A stretch of 64,000 bases of DNA from JAYYPW01 sp036128855. GTDB taxonomy: Bacteria > Pseudomonadota > Gammaproteobacteria > Comchoanobacterales > Comchoanobacteraceae. Location: positions 124,001 to 188,000 of the forward strand of contig JAYYPW010000008.1 in assembly GCA_036128855.1 (NCBI GenBank), read 5' to 3'. Position numbers and translations under genes: made by a program. Shown here in pieces: positions 25,742 to 35,023 of the stretch. The notes under the pieces were generated by a model. It made no database searches, was not told the DNA's origin, and was given only the letters and a program-made list of their open reading frames with translations. Position 1 is the stretch's first letter. Every line of letters begins with the position of its first letter.

Positions 25742-26569
25742 ATGCATTTGGTTAATAAAAATAGAATATCTAGAATAAAAAGCGGGATTTTGATGGCAGC
25801 AATATTAATCGTTGCAGTTTTTTTACCAGTCAATTTATTCCAGATTGTAATGATCCCATCTCTAGCTGGCTTAGTAGGTTCAGAATGGTATGTTTTATGC
25901 ATAGACCCACATAATGGGCCTATAAAGTACACTGAGAGAATTTCAGTAATTATTAGCATAGTTTTAGTAACTCTAGGCATTAATATGCTGAACATAACGA
26001 AGAATTTTATACATTTATCTGCTGGAATCATAATCTTAGCAATAGCAGTCAGTCTAATGCTAATCCAGTACACCACGACAAGCATAAAACCTTGGTTAAT
26101 TGAAAAGCAGGGTTATCCAAAAAAAATACTAGTATGGCTCATTTTTAGCCTAGGTTTTATCGTACAACAGAGTGCGTGGCTATGTATAACGCAATTACAG
26201 GCTACAACCCCCGTGTTGCTACTATGGTATATATTTCTAGTCTGCATAGCTGATAGTATGGGTTATGTAGTTGGCCAAAGTACTATTAGCCGTAAAAAGA
26301 TATTTGTCATGAGCCCAAACAAAACACAATATGGGACCGTAGGTATGCTCCTATCACCAGTGGCCATTTCTGGGTTTATATCAACTAATATACATGCTTT
26401 CACCTGGTTTGTAGGTATACTTGCATTGATTGGCGACCTGTGGGTAAGCCTAGTGAAGCGCTGGGCAGATTGCAAAGATACAGGGGATATTATACCAGGT
26501 CACGGAGGGCTATTAGATAGGGTCGATAGTCACATAGTCGTTTTTGCACTATTGGTATGGTTTTTGTAA
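25742..26569 (+). CDS. cdsA: phosphatidate cytidylyltransferase (CDP-diglyceride synthase)
   Basis: Multi-spanning inner-membrane enzyme that makes CDP-diacylglycerol for all phospholipids. The C-terminal CDS signature is complete: SLVKRWADCKDTGDIIPGHGG followed by LLDRVDS. There are about seven hydrophobic segments. I place the start at ATG 25742, behind GAGGT, rather than the in-frame TTG at 25724; the difference is six residues. In most gammaproteobacteria dxr precedes uppS and rseP follows cdsA; neither is here. Confidence 0.93.
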   Translation: MHLVNKNRISRIKSGILMAAILIVAVFLPVNLFQIVMIPSLAGLVGSEWYVLCIDPHNGPIKYTERISVIISIVLVTLGINMLNITKNFIHLSAGIIILAIAVSLMLIQYTTTSIKPWLIEKQGYPKKILVWLIFSLGFIVQQSAWLCITQLQATTPVLLLWYIFLVCIADSMGYVVGQSTISRKKIFVMSPNKTQYGTVGMLLSPVAISGFISTNIHAFTWFVGILALIGDLWVSLVKRWADCKDTGDIIPGHGGLLDRVDSHIVVFALLVWFL

Positions 26570-26745
26570 GTGATAAATTTATAAAACCACAATGATAATC
26601 ATATCCTGGTAAATTGCTGAATAAATGTATTTTACAGGAATAGAAAATAATTATCGTGTAAAAAATGCGCCGTTTGGGTTGTAAAGGAAGCAGGCATAAG
26701 ATAACTTATATGCTAGTCAATTACATCACAATATTAAGGGTTTAT

Positions 26746-29085
26746 ATGTCCAGACTAAAAAGTGTCATAATTTCCACACTTACTATCTTCCTATATGTAT
26801 GTAGTATAGCAAGCAACGAAGTGGTAAAGAAAATCATTATAGAAGGTAATGAAAGACTACCCGATAGCTCTGTAATTGCATATTGTCCGATAAAAAAAGG
26901 TGAAGTTGCCTCCAGCAAAGATGTATCTCATGCCATCGAGGAACTCTACGCAAGTAAACAGTTCAGCAAAATAAAAGTCTCTTTAAGTCAGAATATTCTT
27001 ACGATTCAGGTAGTAGAGAAACCTATTATTCGGAGCATAGAAATAAAGCATAACAAATTAATACCTGAAGCTGCTATCAACGATATTTTAGAAAAGGCCA
27101 ATCTAGTAGAAGGGCAAGTGTTCGATCCAGTACCACTTCAAGAAATTAAATTTTCTTTACTACAAAGCTACAAATTGCAGGGTTATCAAGATGTAGAGAT
27201 CGAAGAAACATTCAAAGAAATATCTGGCAATCAAGTAAAAGTAACATTAAATATAAAAAAGAAAAAACAATTCCAAGTTGGTAGCGTAATGGTTTATGGC
27301 AATAAAGCATTCTCTAAAAAAGATATCACTCAAGAAATGGGTTTGGGTACCCCAAGTTGGTACACGGTATTTTTTGGCGGTAACTATTATTCCGACTTGG
27401 CACTTAAAAAGGGCATGGTAGATCTAAAGAAGTTTTATGACGATCATGGGTATTTAGAGTTCAAGGTAGCAGACTATGAGGTTGTTCCAAGCAAATCAGC
27501 AAAGGTATCACTAAATATGCATCTAGATGAGGGGCCGTTATACACCATCAGCGAGCTTGCAATCGATGGAGACCCAACTATCAAAGATAAGAATTTTAGT
27601 ATAATTAATAAATCAAACGCTGAAGCTGCAAAAGGTGATTACCCATTTTCTCGTAAATTATTGGAAAAAGTGAGAGAGTCAATTACTAGTACCCTAGAGC
27701 AAGATCACTATCCAATAGCCGAAATAGAGACTAAGTTTGATTTGGACGAGGCAAAGCATCAGGTACGAGTCACTTTTACAGTTATTAAAGGTCAGCCAAA
27801 GACAATACGTTTTATAGAGTTTGAGGGTAATACCTACACGCTCGATAAAGTACTTAGACGAGAGATGGCAATTAGTGAAGGTGAGCTTTTCACCCACACC
27901 GCCCTGGAAGAGAGCAAAAGAAGAATTGCTAATTTATCTTACTTGAAAGATATTCGCTACACCATATCTCCTGTGCCAGGTAAGCCATCGCAAGTTGATG
28001 TTTTGGTTCACGTGGAAGAAACCCCATCTGCAACAGCGAATATGGATTTAGGATATAATGAAAAAGAAGGCGTGATTGCATCAGCAGGATTAACACACCC
28101 TAACTTTTTAGGAACAGGAAACCAAGTAAACGTCAAGCTTGAACGCTCCAGTGAAAGAACTACAGCCGCATTAAACGGATTTGTACCCTTTGTTTTCAAT
28201 AATGGCGTTGGTGTCGGCTATAACATACAGTATGACCACCAAACTAAAAATTCCGGTAGTTACACTGCTCAACAATCATATTCATCTGATACATACGGTG
28301 CTGGCCTAAACGCAAATATTCCTCTATCTATATATCAATCAATCAGCTTAGGTGGAGAGATTAGCCTCGCAAGCTACTCCAACTATGACAATGCCCCTCC
28401 AGGCATGAGAAACTATATAGCAAATTATGGGGATGAACAATGGAAGATTAATCTCCGTAGTTCCTGGAGACACAGCACCTTAAATAAAGCTATTTTACCA
28501 AGCCAAGGTAGTTTATACACTGCAAATCTTAACTTAGGTCTGCCACTTGGGGACGACTTTATAAGCTACTACACCTTGCATTCTAACGCCGCTTGGTTTA
28601 TGAGAGTAGGTACAACAGACTACATAATAAATCCAAAACTACATTTTGCGATTGGTAACGGTTTTAAAGACATAACCTGCCTAGTATCGACAGGATCAGG
28701 TTGTGAATATAGTGATCTTCCATTACCTGAAAAATTCTTCGGTGGAGCAACTGAACCTGTGAGAGGTATAATGACCTTTGGAGATAAGTTTATGGGAGAC
28801 GCGATTGGTGGTGATTTATTAACAACAGCTAGTTTAAATCTGTTTTTACCCCAGTTTGCTGGAGAGGCTGTACAGCTTAGTGCATTTATAGACGGTGGAT
28901 ATATCTATAACCAGCATCAATTTGACTTTAGTGAGTGGACCTATTCTGCAGGCATACAAGCCAGAATACAAACACCAATGGCTCCAATCATTTTAATGTA
29001 TGCAACTCCAATTAAAATTGATAGTGCTGATAAAGGGGAGGTGTTCAAAAACTTCCAGTTTTCTTTTCAAACGGCATTATATTAG
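26746..29085 (+). CDS. bamA: outer membrane protein assembly factor BamA
   Basis: Omp85 protein that inserts beta-barrels into the outer membrane. From ATG 26746 it has a clear signal peptide (hydrophobic core about residues 5-18), then five POTRA domains (starting KKIIIEGNERLP) to about residue 395, then the 16-strand barrel ending in a C-terminal aromatic/hydrophobic strand. The in-frame codons from 26665 would add a 27-residue leader that spoils the signal peptide. The L6 loop motif is VRGI instead of the usual VRGF/Y. It is the first gene of bamA-skp-lpxD-fabZ-lpxA. Confidence 0.95.
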   Translation: MSRLKSVIISTLTIFLYVCSIASNEVVKKIIIEGNERLPDSSVIAYCPIKKGEVASSKDVSHAIEELYASKQFSKIKVSLSQNILTIQVVEKPIIRSIEIKHNKLIPEAAINDILEKANLVEGQVFDPVPLQEIKFSLLQSYKLQGYQDVEIEETFKEISGNQVKVTLNIKKKKQFQVGSVMVYGNKAFSKKDITQEMGLGTPSWYTVFFGGNYYSDLALKKGMVDLKKFYDDHGYLEFKVADYEVVPSKSAKVSLNMHLDEGPLYTISELAIDGDPTIKDKNFSIINKSNAEAAKGDYPFSRKLLEKVRESITSTLEQDHYPIAEIETKFDLDEAKHQVRVTFTVIKGQPKTIRFIEFEGNTYTLDKVLRREMAISEGELFTHTALEESKRRIANLSYLKDIRYTISPVPGKPSQVDVLVHVEETPSATANMDLGYNEKEGVIASAGLTHPNFLGTGNQVNVKLERSSERTTAALNGFVPFVFNNGVGVGYNIQYDHQTKNSGSYTAQQSYSSDTYGAGLNANIPLSIYQSISLGGEISLASYSNYDNAPPGMRNYIANYGDEQWKINLRSSWRHSTLNKAILPSQGSLYTANLNLGLPLGDDFISYYTLHSNAAWFMRVGTTDYIINPKLHFAIGNGFKDITCLVSTGSGCEYSDLPLPEKFFGGATEPVRGIMTFGDKFMGDAIGGDLLTTASLNLFLPQFAGEAVQLSAFIDGGYIYNQHQFDFSEWTYSAGIQARIQTPMAPIILMYATPIKIDSADKGEVFKNFQFSFQTALY

Positions 29086-29320
29086 ATCGTAGTAACTTTA
29101 TGTGAGACAGTAATATAGTTGTTTATAGTATCAGTCGTTGTAAAATACATTCATCAGGTCGTTAATATCAGCCACTTATTTTCCTAAGGACTAGGTGAAA
29201 TAAAGCCCCTGACTTTGCTCGTGTAGAGTAAGCACATGTGTTTCATAAACATCAATTTATTAGACTAAAACAATAGCAAAAATGTATATATTTACTTGTG
29301 GGGAGTAGAAAAAATTGCTA

Positions 29321-29329
29321 TGGTAAAAT
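29321..29329 (+). promoter_or_regulatory. extended -10 promoter upstream of skp
   Basis: TGGTAAAAT fits the extended -10 form (TGnTAAAAT), 33 bases upstream of the skp ATG, in a 276-base gap after bamA. No good -35 element lies at 17 bases, as is common for extended -10 promoters. The rest of the gap contains no gene I can support. Confidence 0.4.
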
Positions 29330-29361
29330 CTGTCATTTAATAATCAGTACAGAGGTAAAGT

Positions 29362-29865
29362 ATGATTAAACGTTTTGTAGTAACAAGTATTTTGTTCTTA
29401 TCAAGTGCTCTATTCACCCAGGTGATAGCAGAGAGTAGCATAGCAGTCATAGATATGAAATCTTTAGTAGAAAACTCAACGCAAATGCAGAAAACAAAAG
29501 AGCAATTACAAGCCAAGTTTGCGCCTCGCCATGATGAGTTGGTTAATGAAAACAAAGCATTAGCAAAAAAATACGAAGATTTTGAAAGAGAAAAAGCTGT
29601 GCTTTCACAGAAGAAAGTCAAGGAAGTAGAGACAGCCTTACAAAAAGAGCAGCAAGAGCTTGTGTCAAAAGAAGCGCAATTCAGGCAAGAGCTTTATACC
29701 GCACAAGAGGAAGCTATGAAGAAGATAGTAGATTCAGTAAAATTGGCATCAGAAAAAGTTGCCAAAAAGAAAGGATTTGTAATCGTGCTTGATGCCGGCA
29801 GCACTACATATGTTGATGCAAAGTATAATATTACCGATGAGGTTAGCAAAATAGTAGAAGTTTAG
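29362..29865 (+). CDS. skp: OmpH/Skp-family periplasmic chaperone
   Basis: Periplasmic holdase for unfolded outer-membrane proteins. It has a signal peptide (hydrophobic about 5-20, cleavage near AES) and then a strongly coiled-coil, Lys/Glu/Gln-rich body (about 35-130) that would form the tentacles of the trimer. Length of 167 aa fits Skp (161). Position between bamA and lpxD is the conserved one. Confidence 0.93.
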   Translation: MIKRFVVTSILFLSSALFTQVIAESSIAVIDMKSLVENSTQMQKTKEQLQAKFAPRHDELVNENKALAKKYEDFEREKAVLSQKKVKEVETALQKEQQELVSKEAQFRQELYTAQEEAMKKIVDSVKLASEKVAKKKGFVIVLDAGSTTYVDAKYNITDEVSKIVEV

Positions 29866-29876
29866 TATTTAGATTA

Positions 29877-29910
29877 GATGCGGTGGAGTAAAATTGGCTT
29901 CACCAGCGTC
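29877..29910 (+). other. stable RNA hairpin in the skp-lpxD gap
   Basis: GATGC and GGTG on the left arm pair with CACC and GCGTC on the right arm around a single bulged A (29905). The stem continues through further pairs to a loop at 29890-29896, giving about 13 pairs in total. It is followed by TCTATTTA rather than a real T-run. It could attenuate or stabilise part of the mRNA between the two genes; it is not a classic terminator. Confidence 0.4.
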
Positions 29911-29927
29911 TCTATTTAAGACCAATA

Positions 29928-30953
29928 ATGCAGCAAAAATCACTAAACCCTGATGAGATAATAAGCCTAGTTGGAGGTCGAAAATATAGCTGTGTATTAG
30001 AAAACCCTATTAATAATATCGCATCACTAGAAAACGCTAAAAGTTCGGATGTTGCTTTTTGTCGAGATAGCAAGTTAAGAAAAGTCCTCAATCAGTCACA
30101 GGCTGGTATAGTAATCACCACAGAAAAGTTGGCATCACAGTATACGGGTAAAGCCAGCATTATATCACACAGCAATCCAGAGCTAGCGTTTTCTGAGTTA
30201 ATAGACCACTTCTACCCTGAAAAGAAGACATTATCGGGTGTTCAACAAGGAGCCTATATCCACCCCTCAGCAGTAGTTCACCAAGAAGCGTCCATTGCAA
30301 ATGGTGTGACGATTGCAGAGAACGCCAGTATAGCAGCTGGCGTTGTAATCATGCCAGGTTGTGTGATTGGCGCGGAGGCAAAGATTGGTGAGAATACGCT
30401 ACTACATCCCAACGTAGTCGTGTATGCAGGGGTATCCATCGGCAAAAAGTGTATCATACAAGCCAACGCTACCATCGGATCAGATGGGTTTGGTTATACC
30501 AAAAGTAAAAAAGGTTGGCGTAAAATACAGCATATTGGATCCGTAGTTATAGGAGATGAGGTAGAGATAGGGGCAAACACCTGCATAGACCGAGGTATGC
30601 TTGGTGATACAAAGATTAATCGAGGCGTAAAACTAGATAATCTTATCCAAATCGCACATAATGTAACCGTAGGCGATAATACTATTATGGCAGCATGCAG
30701 TGGGGTTGCTGGGAGTACTAAAATAGGTAACGAGTGTATGATTGCCGGACGTGTTTCGATAATTGGGCATTTAACTATAGTAAGTCAAACGATAATAGCT
30801 GTTGGATCCTTTGTCATTAATTCAATCAAAGAAGCTGGCATGTATGGTGGGGTGGTTGGTGTATACCCTCAGAAAAAAAATCTAAAGTTAATTGCTGTGC
30901 TAAATAAAATCGCAGAGACTGGTAGAGCATTATGGAAAAAAGAGGAGACATAA
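29928..30953 (+). CDS. lpxD: UDP-3-O-(3-hydroxyacyl)glucosamine N-acyltransferase
   Basis: Third step of lipid A synthesis. An N-terminal uridine-binding domain (about 1-100) is followed by a left-handed beta-helix of hexapeptide repeats (about 105-320), with the catalytic region around QIAHNVTVG and the LpxD signature GSDGFGYTKS. Length 341 aa is normal. Its 3' end contains the ATG used for fabZ. Confidence 0.97.
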   Translation: MQQKSLNPDEIISLVGGRKYSCVLENPINNIASLENAKSSDVAFCRDSKLRKVLNQSQAGIVITTEKLASQYTGKASIISHSNPELAFSELIDHFYPEKKTLSGVQQGAYIHPSAVVHQEASIANGVTIAENASIAAGVVIMPGCVIGAEAKIGENTLLHPNVVVYAGVSIGKKCIIQANATIGSDGFGYTKSKKGWRKIQHIGSVVIGDEVEIGANTCIDRGMLGDTKINRGVKLDNLIQIAHNVTVGDNTIMAACSGVAGSTKIGNECMIAGRVSIIGHLTIVSQTIIAVGSFVINSIKEAGMYGGVVGVYPQKKNLKLIAVLNKIAETGRALWKKEET

Positions 30954-31417
30954 AATTGAAAGACGAAACCACACTAGATACTAATGAGATACAAAAACTC
31001 CTTGCACACAGATATCCATTTATGTTTGTCGATAGAGTTATTAAATATGAGCAAGGCAAAAGCCTCGAAGCAATTAAAAATCTGACTTTTAATGAAGCGT
31101 TTTTTCAGGGCCATTTCCCAGAAAAACCAATTATGCCTGGAGTACTTATGATAGAAGCTCTGGCACAAGCAGCAGCACTCTATTTGTTTTTAAACCCAAA
31201 AAATCAAGGTAAGCATTACTTTTTAGCGGGTGTTGATAGTACAAGGTTCCGAAAATTTGCAGGTCCTGGAGATCAGTTGGTACTGCAGATAGAGTGGCAA
31301 AAAAACAAGAGAAGTCTGCATTGGTTTAATGGGCGGATCTTAGTAGAGAACACAAAAATCATGGATACATCTATTATGGTTGTAGAGCATCAGTTAACTT
31401 TAGATCCATCAAGTTGA
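30932..31417 (+). CDS. fabZ: 3-hydroxyacyl-[acyl-carrier-protein] dehydratase FabZ
   Basis: Hot-dog-fold dehydratase of fatty acid synthesis, with the signature LLAHRYPFMFVDRV and the active-site region FFQGHFPEKPIMPGVLMIEA. ATG 30932 lies inside lpxD (22-base overlap) without its own ribosome binding site. A TTG at 30956 behind AGAGGAG would remove eight residues and is a realistic alternative start. Confidence 0.95.
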   Translation: MEKRGDIKLKDETTLDTNEIQKLLAHRYPFMFVDRVIKYEQGKSLEAIKNLTFNEAFFQGHFPEKPIMPGVLMIEALAQAAALYLFLNPKNQGKHYFLAGVDSTRFRKFAGPGDQLVLQIEWQKNKRSLHWFNGRILVENTKIMDTSIMVVEHQLTLDPSS

Positions 31418-31425
31418 GGAGCACA

Positions 31426-32232
31426 ATGAGTATTTCCAGTATTACAGTTAAACCTAAAAATACCAGTATACACCACACAGCAGAAATAGATTCATCTGCA
31501 GAGATTGCAGATAATGTTATCATTGGGCCATATGCCATTATCCATCCAAGGGTAAAAATAGGCAAAGATTGTAAAATTGCTGCGCATGCGGTTATTTACC
31601 CTGATACAGTATTAGGAGAAAAAAATACCGTACACAGTTTTGCCTGTATAGGTTCAGATCCTCAAGTAGGACACGATAAGCCAAAAGGACAGGGATCTCT
31701 AACAGTAGGTGAGGAAAATACTTTTCATGAATTTGTTACCATTAGCCGTGGATGCGCAGGTAGTGAGACATGTATTGGTAATTATAACCTTTTTCAGGCT
31801 TACACACATGTAGGACACGATTGTATAATTAACAATCATACTATATTGGTAAATAATGCAACCTTAGGCGGACATGTTGTTGTTGAAGATTATGCTATAG
31901 TGGGGGCATTTACCACAGTTCACCAGTTTTGTAAGATTGGCGAATCAAGTATAACAGCTCGTGGCGCTAAAATATCGAATGATATCGTACCTTACATAAT
32001 CGTAGCTGATAATCCACCAAAGCCCTTTGGTCTAAATAATGTAGGCTTACAACGCCGTGGTTTTTCAGAGGAAGTAAGAGCTAAGCTCAAAAAAGCTTAC
32101 AAAATAATCATACGGCAAAGATTAACAGTGGAAAAGATAGAGAAAGCCTTGGACGAATTGATAAAAAATTGTCCTGAAGTCGAGAAAATGGTGACATTTT
32201 TAAAAAATAGCGATAGAGGTATCACACGCTAA
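31426..32232 (+). CDS. lpxA: UDP-N-acetylglucosamine acyltransferase
   Basis: First step of lipid A synthesis, adding a 3-hydroxyacyl chain to UDP-GlcNAc. It has hexapeptide repeats of a left-handed beta-helix, the catalytic histidine segment AYTHVGHDC, and a C-terminal helical domain. ATG 31426 follows GAGGA at good distance and gives 268 residues (E. coli 262); an upstream in-frame TTG would overlap fabZ. In E. coli lpxB follows; here lpxB is 3 kb away on the other strand. Confidence 0.97.
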   Translation: MSISSITVKPKNTSIHHTAEIDSSAEIADNVIIGPYAIIHPRVKIGKDCKIAAHAVIYPDTVLGEKNTVHSFACIGSDPQVGHDKPKGQGSLTVGEENTFHEFVTISRGCAGSETCIGNYNLFQAYTHVGHDCIINNHTILVNNATLGGHVVVEDYAIVGAFTTVHQFCKIGESSITARGAKISNDIVPYIIVADNPPKPFGLNNVGLQRRGFSEEVRAKLKKAYKIIIRQRLTVEKIEKALDELIKNCPEVEKMVTFLKNSDRGITR

Positions 32233-32406
32233 TTTAGCGAGGAGACCAGGAAGTTCACCTGGTTTGCGTGTTATAGATATTTAGGTTCCTAGTCAACAAA
32301 AATTGTTTATGAAAAAGTCTATCTGGACTAGAGAATTTATACTAAGCAAAACATATTTACCAAGCTTGAGATTCTTTAAACATTCAAAGGTGAGGTGAAA
32401 TATGCT

Positions 32407-32811
32407 TTAACCCAAGTAAGAGCGCGTTAAATAAAGGACCGCGAGGCTGCTGCTACATAAAAAAGCACCCCATAACGCATCTGTAAGTACTAAATAAGTA
32501 GACCATTGAGGGAATATTACATAATTAGTGCCGGTATAAACACCGTAAACAACTAATCCAAAAAATCCACCATAAAGAACCATGCTAGTAAAACAGTTTG
32601 TCGTTTGTGGACGGATATCCCCAAAAACCACATTACCAACGAGCAGTAGGACATACACCGCTAGAGCTATCCCAATATCTTGAGCACTTGAGAGGCTACG
32701 AAATGGGGCCTGTAAGACAGCCTGATAAGTAGGTAACACAAAGCTTTGTATCCAAATAATGTCAAGCGCCAAAAAATATACAGCATAAAAAAGATACGGC
32801 ACGAAAGTCAT
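32407..32811 (-). CDS. DUF2177 family membrane protein
   Basis: 134-residue protein with four hydrophobic helices (about 5-22, 44-64, 76-95 and 106-128). It carries the family pattern LDIIW in helix 1, YGGFFGLVVYGVYTGTN in helix 3 and TDALWG in helix 4. The function is unknown. It is the last gene of the minus-strand operon containing lpxB, nfeD and slipin. Between it and lpxA is a 174-base gap with a weak hairpin (ACCAGG/CCTGGT near 32245-32263) and nothing else I can name. Confidence 0.78.
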   Translation of the reverse strand: MTFVPYLFYAVYFLALDIIWIQSFVLPTYQAVLQAPFRSLSSAQDIGIALAVYVLLLVGNVVFGDIRPQTTNCFTSMVLYGGFFGLVVYGVYTGTNYVIFPQWSTYLVLTDALWGAFLCSSSLAVLYLTRSYLG

Positions 32812-32814
32812 GAA

Positions 32815-33588
32815 TTACTTACTCTCTTTTGTATTAACATTTTTCACCATTTTCTGTACCATTTGCATTAGGTCAACAGGTACTGGGAATATAACTGTAG
32901 AACTACGTTGATTGGTGATATCGCTTACTGTTTGCAGATAGCGCAGCTGTATAGCTGTAGGTTCCGAGGCTAATCTCTCTGCTGCTTGTGAGAGCTTTTC
33001 AGCAGCTTGATGTTCACCTTCTGCGTGAATGACCTTAGCTCGTCTATCACGTTCGGCCTCAGCTTGTTTTGCCATGGCGCGTACCATAGATTCGTCTAGA
33101 TCAACGTCTTTTAATTCAACGGATGATACTTTAATACCCCAAGCATCGGTTTGCTGATCAAGTATCTTTTGAATATCGTGATTCAGTTTGTCACGTTCAG
33201 CCAAAATTTGGTCTAACTCGTGCTGTCCAAGTACGGAGCGTAACGTAGTTTGAGCAAGCTGGCTCGTTGCATCAAAGTAGTTCTCTACCTGAATAATAGC
33301 ACTTCTAGGGTCCATAACTTTAAAGTAAATAACCGCATTAACGCGTGTTGTCACATTGTCATTGGTAATAATATCTTGAGTTGGTACATCCATAACAACC
33401 GTTCTAAGGTCAACACGTACCATTTCTTGGATGCCTGGGATAAGAACAATAAGTCCTGGCCCTTTTACACGCCAAAAACGACCAAGTGTAAACACTACAC
33501 CGCGCTCATATTCAGCTAATATCTTTATAAAAGAAAGCGCGAAAAGTGCAAGAATAAATAAAATAAAAAGAAGAAAAGTTAATAGCAT
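32815..33588 (-). CDS. slipin (stomatin/prohibitin, SPFH domain) membrane protein
   Basis: N-terminal membrane hairpin (about 1-22), then a Band 7/SPFH domain (about 27-190) starting ILAEYERGVVFTLGRF and containing the stomatin pattern ITNDNVTTRVNAVIYFKV. This is followed by an Ala/Glu-rich coiled segment (AKQAEAERDRRAKVIHAEGEHQAA). Such proteins form membrane microdomain scaffolds and are commonly paired with NfeD. The gene pair here, 11 bases apart, is the standard one. Confidence 0.92.
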   Translation of the reverse strand: MLLTFLLFILFILALFALSFIKILAEYERGVVFTLGRFWRVKGPGLIVLIPGIQEMVRVDLRTVVMDVPTQDIITNDNVTTRVNAVIYFKVMDPRSAIIQVENYFDATSQLAQTTLRSVLGQHELDQILAERDKLNHDIQKILDQQTDAWGIKVSSVELKDVDLDESMVRAMAKQAEAERDRRAKVIHAEGEHQAAEKLSQAAERLASEPTAIQLRYLQTVSDITNQRSSTVIFPVPVDLMQMVQKMVKNVNTKESK

Positions 33589-33599
33589 AGTTGTGTCTC

Positions 33600-35003
33600 C
33601 TAGTTGTGAAAATGTTGTCTTGAATTGGGTGAGTTTGGTTGAACATAAAGCGTGATACCTTTTACCTCGCTAACTTCTACGACTGCATTAGCAGATAGCG
33701 GTCTGGCACTGTAGGCTCGATAAATATTACCTTCTAAAACAACTGAGCCAAAACCAGTAAAGTCTTCCAGCACCGTCACCTTTTTTCCTATTAATGATTC
33801 TGCTCCACTGACCACAGGGGAGGTAAGTGCACCAACAACAAAACGAACAATTGTTAAAAAGAAGGCGGTAGTTGTTAGGGCCATCAGCCCAATAACGCTC
33901 GGAGCAATACTATAGCCAGGTAACTTAGTATCCAATAGAAAGATCGAACCTACGACAAACGCAATAAGTCCACCAACGCCAAATATGCCGTAGCTTGGGG
34001 TAACAGTTTCGAATGCCAGAAAAACAATACCTAAAATCAAAAGGCCTAATCCTGCAAAGCTCACTGGTAAAAGGTGTAAACTATAGCCAGCAAGAATGAG
34101 GCATATACCACCGATTACACCTGGGTATAGAGACCCAGGAGAGTAGAATTCTAACAACACACCATACACACCGATCAAAAGAAGAATATAAGTAATATTG
34201 GGGTCAGTCAGTATACTCAAGAACTGATTACGCCAGTCGGGTTCGATATCTATGATTACAGCATTCTCCGTACGCAATGTGACCTCTTGACTACTAATCA
34301 TCGTTTTTGTCCCATCTACAGCACGCATGAGGTCTTCAACAGAAGCGCTTAAAAAGTCAATTACGCCGTTATCTAAAGCTTCTTGTGCAGTGTAGGACTT
34401 ACCTTGGGTTACCATAGCTACACCCAAAGCTTCGTTGCGTCCATTTTTTTGTGCCAAAGATCGCATAAAAGCGCTAAGATCTTCAAGGGCTTTTGTCTCT
34501 TGGTAGGTACGCGTTATATTCTGTGGTTTTTCCATCTGGTCTGTAGCTTGAGAAACACCTAAAGGTGTTTTAGGAGGGTCCTGGGCAGGAAGATTACTAT
34601 CGTCTCCTAAAAGTGAAACGGGCAGTGCAGCACCAATATTAGTGCCAGGAGCCATAGCCGCAACATGGCCTGCATAGACTAAAAATGCCCCTGCACTAGC
34701 TGCTTGAGCACCGCTTGGTGCGACATAAACGATGACAGGTATTGGAGCATTAAGAATTCTCAGTGCCATCTCACGCATGCTAGTAACCAGGCCACCTGGA
34801 GTATTCAACTCGACCAGTAGAGCATCAGCATTACGCTTGCTGGCAGATTGTATACTGGAGTCAAGAAAGTCATGGCTAGCGGGGCCAATCGCCGAATCTA
34901 TACTGATACGATAAGCAGTAAAAGACAACGCCGACATACATATCAGTGTAAAGAAAGCTGTGCATAAATACTTTTGTACGTTGAGGTGCATAAACAGACT
35001 CAT
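33600..35003 (-). CDS. NfeD-family membrane-bound ClpP-class serine protease
   Basis: Long-form NfeD (467 aa): N-terminal signal segment (about 10-28), a ClpP-like serine protease domain with LNTPGG and AASAG (candidate nucleophile Ser103), MAPGTNIGAA, a run of hydrophobic helices (about 265-400), and a C-terminal OB-fold. It partners with the slipin encoded immediately downstream. Relatives such as archaeal 1510-N cleave stomatin-like proteins; the target here is inferred only from gene pairing. Confidence 0.92.
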   Translation of the reverse strand: MSLFMHLNVQKYLCTAFFTLICMSALSFTAYRISIDSAIGPASHDFLDSSIQSASKRNADALLVELNTPGGLVTSMREMALRILNAPIPVIVYVAPSGAQAASAGAFLVYAGHVAAMAPGTNIGAALPVSLLGDDSNLPAQDPPKTPLGVSQATDQMEKPQNITRTYQETKALEDLSAFMRSLAQKNGRNEALGVAMVTQGKSYTAQEALDNGVIDFLSASVEDLMRAVDGTKTMISSQEVTLRTENAVIIDIEPDWRNQFLSILTDPNITYILLLIGVYGVLLEFYSPGSLYPGVIGGICLILAGYSLHLLPVSFAGLGLLILGIVFLAFETVTPSYGIFGVGGLIAFVVGSIFLLDTKLPGYSIAPSVIGLMALTTTAFFLTIVRFVVGALTSPVVSGAESLIGKKVTVLEDFTGFGSVVLEGNIYRAYSARPLSANAVVEVSEVKGITLYVQPNSPNSRQHFHN

Positions 35004-35023
35004 AGAGATGATTTAAAATACCT

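Noticed and set aside
32245..32263. ACCAGG/CCTGGT hairpin after lpxA as terminator
   Set aside because: Six-base stem and no T-run; reported only as part of the gap description.
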